Shown here: positions 5,273-6,090 of the stretch, one piece after another
Layout: the number at the start of each line of letters is the position of its first letter
Position numbering within the stretch: position 1 is the stretch's first letter
Assembly: GCA_946482045.1 (NCBI GenBank)
Contig: CAMLPZ010000261.1
Coordinates: 1 to 6,090, forward strand
Direction of reading: 5' to 3'
DNA from: an uncultured Asticcacaulis sp.
Lineage (GTDB): Bacteria; Pseudomonadota; Alphaproteobacteria; Caulobacterales; Caulobacteraceae
DNA length: 6,090 bases
Notes under the pieces: model-generated
What the model was told of the DNA's origin: nothing
What the model saw: the letters and a program-made list of their open reading frames with translations, nothing else
The model's database searches: none
Made by a program: the position numbers and the translations under genes

Positions 5273-6090
5273 ATGACGCAGACCGACCGCCGTTCCTTCC
5301 TGAGCCTGATAGGTGCGGGCACCGCCGTGGCCGCCACGCCATTCGCCAGCGCCATTGCCCAGGCCGCCAGCCTGCCGGCCAAGCGCGTCACCGGCACAAT
5401 CAAAGACGTGAAGCACATCGTCATCCTGATGCAGGAGAACCGCTCCTTCGACCATTATTTCGGCACGATGCGCGGCGTGCGCGGTTTCGGCGACCGCTTC
5501 CCGATCCCGATGAGTGGGGGTCCGGTCTGGCAGCAGTCGGACGGTGAGAAGGTTATCCCGCCCTATCACCTCAATACCCAAAAGACCAACGCCATCGCCG
5601 TACCGGGTACGCCGCACAGCTTCTCGGACAGCCAGGCTGCCTGGAACCAGGGCAAGTTCGGCTTCTGGCCGAAGTACAAGAACCCCTATTCGATGGGCTA
5701 TTACCAGCGCGACGACATCCCGTTCCAGTTCGCCCTGGCCGAAGCCTTCACCATCTGCGACCACTATCACTGCTCGATCACCACCGGCACCGATCCGAAC
5801 CGCATCGTCTTCTGGTCGGGATCGAATCACGACCCCAAGCTGCGCGCCCAGGGCATCAACGGCACCGAGGCCGACTCTGAACCCAACAACATGCGCTGCT
5901 GGGTCAAGGGCGCCCTGCCCGAGCCCGGCTATCAATACCAGGGCTCCGCCTTTCCATGGCTGACGCTTCCTGACGTGCTGGAACAGGCGGGCGTGTCGTG
6001 GCGCATCTATCAGGACCCGAACGACAACTGGACCGGCGCCATGCACGGCGGCCTGGCGTTCGAGAGCTTCCGCAACGCCAAGCCCGGCTC
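5273..6090 (+). CDS. Tat-exported phospholipase C, phosphocholine-specific type (5' part, cut by window edge)
   Basis: The first 272 codons of a phosphoesterase-superfamily enzyme (the PlcH/PlcN and AcpA group) that hydrolyses phosphodiesters such as phosphatidylcholine, releasing diacylglycerol and the phosphorylated head group. Family members are usually about 700 residues, so more than half is missing. The N-terminus is a twin-arginine signal (DRRSFLSLIGAGTAVAA, residues 5-21), so the folded enzyme is exported across the inner membrane. KHIVILMQENRSFDHYFGTM (47-66) is the family hallmark; E55 and N56 are the expected metal ligands. SITTGTDPNR (167-176) carries the threonine (T173) that by family comparison is the likely nucleophile. 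Both key sites are intact, so the enzyme is probably active. It follows the TonB receptor on the same strand behind a hairpin. Substrate preference (phosphatidylcholine, sphingomyelin or other phosphoesters) depends on the missing C-terminal part. Confidence 0.92.
   Translation, partial: MTQTDRRSFLSLIGAGTAVAATPFASAIAQAASLPAKRVTGTIKDVKHIVILMQENRSFDHYFGTMRGVRGFGDRFPIPMSGGPVWQQSDGEKVIPPYHLNTQKTNAIAVPGTPHSFSDSQAAWNQGKFGFWPKYKNPYSMGYYQRDDIPFQFALAEAFTICDHYHCSITTGTDPNRIVFWSGSNHDPKLRAQGINGTEADSEPNNMRCWVKGALPEPGYQYQGSAFPWLTLPDVLEQAGVSWRIYQDPNDNWTGAMHGGLAFESFRNAKPG

Noticed and set aside
2907..5342. An 811-codon open frame on the minus strand, fully antisense to the TonB receptor gene
   Set aside because: It mirrors the receptor frame in GC-rich DNA, where biased codon use keeps the antisense frame open. 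Its translation is a monotonous Val/Gly/Ala/Arg/Asp mixture with no recognisable domain, while the plus strand encodes a complete conserved receptor.
5234..6046. A 270-codon minus-strand frame antisense to the phospholipase C gene
   Set aside because: It is a codon-bias shadow with no recognisable domain; the plus strand carries the Tat signal and the QENRSFDHYFG hallmark.

Overview
The window looks like chromosomal DNA of a GC-rich alphaproteobacterium. The best evidence is an exact GTTC-N7-GTTC direct repeat, the LexA operator type of this class, in front of an imuA-imuB mutasome cassette. A large TonB-dependent receptor next to a Tat-exported phospholipase C would suit an oligotrophic group such as Caulobacterales (for example an Asticcacaulis-like organism), but that genus-level guess is inference only.

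Left part (1-2628), all on the minus strand and read from right to left: an RpiR-family regulator (1750-2628), a 105-residue acidic orphan protein with a strong ribosome binding site (1360-1677), then imuA (501-1256) and the first 195 codons of imuB (1-586, running off the left edge). imuA and imuB overlap by 86 bases. A TTGACA -35 element with the LexA box just downstream suggests that imuA-imuB has its own SOS promoter. A dnaE2 gene, the usual third member of the cassette, would lie beyond the left edge and is not seen here.

Middle (2629-2939): a divergent intergenic region between rpiR and the receptor gene. It holds an AT-rich island of about 70 bases with three inverted repeats in a row and a weak Pho-box-like pair of half sites. 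It is the natural place for the operators and promoters of both flanking units.

Right part (2940-6090), plus strand: a complete 746-residue TonB-dependent outer membrane receptor, a perfect 10-bp hairpin in the 92-base gap, then the first 272 codons of a phosphocholine-specific-type phospholipase C with a twin-arginine signal, cut by the right edge.

Working model (inference): the RpiR protein, which carries a phosphosugar-binding SIS domain, controls the divergent receptor-phospholipase pair. The exported phosphoesterase would release phosphate or a phosphorylated head group from lipids or other organic phosphates, and the receptor would import a related ligand. The hairpin may set the receptor:enzyme expression ratio. 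The mutasome genes are an unrelated neighbouring SOS unit. No RNA genes, insertion sequences, CRISPR arrays or phage genes were seen. No clearly unprecedented system is visible; the most open points are the 105-residue orphan and the regulatory architecture of the receptor-phospholipase unit.
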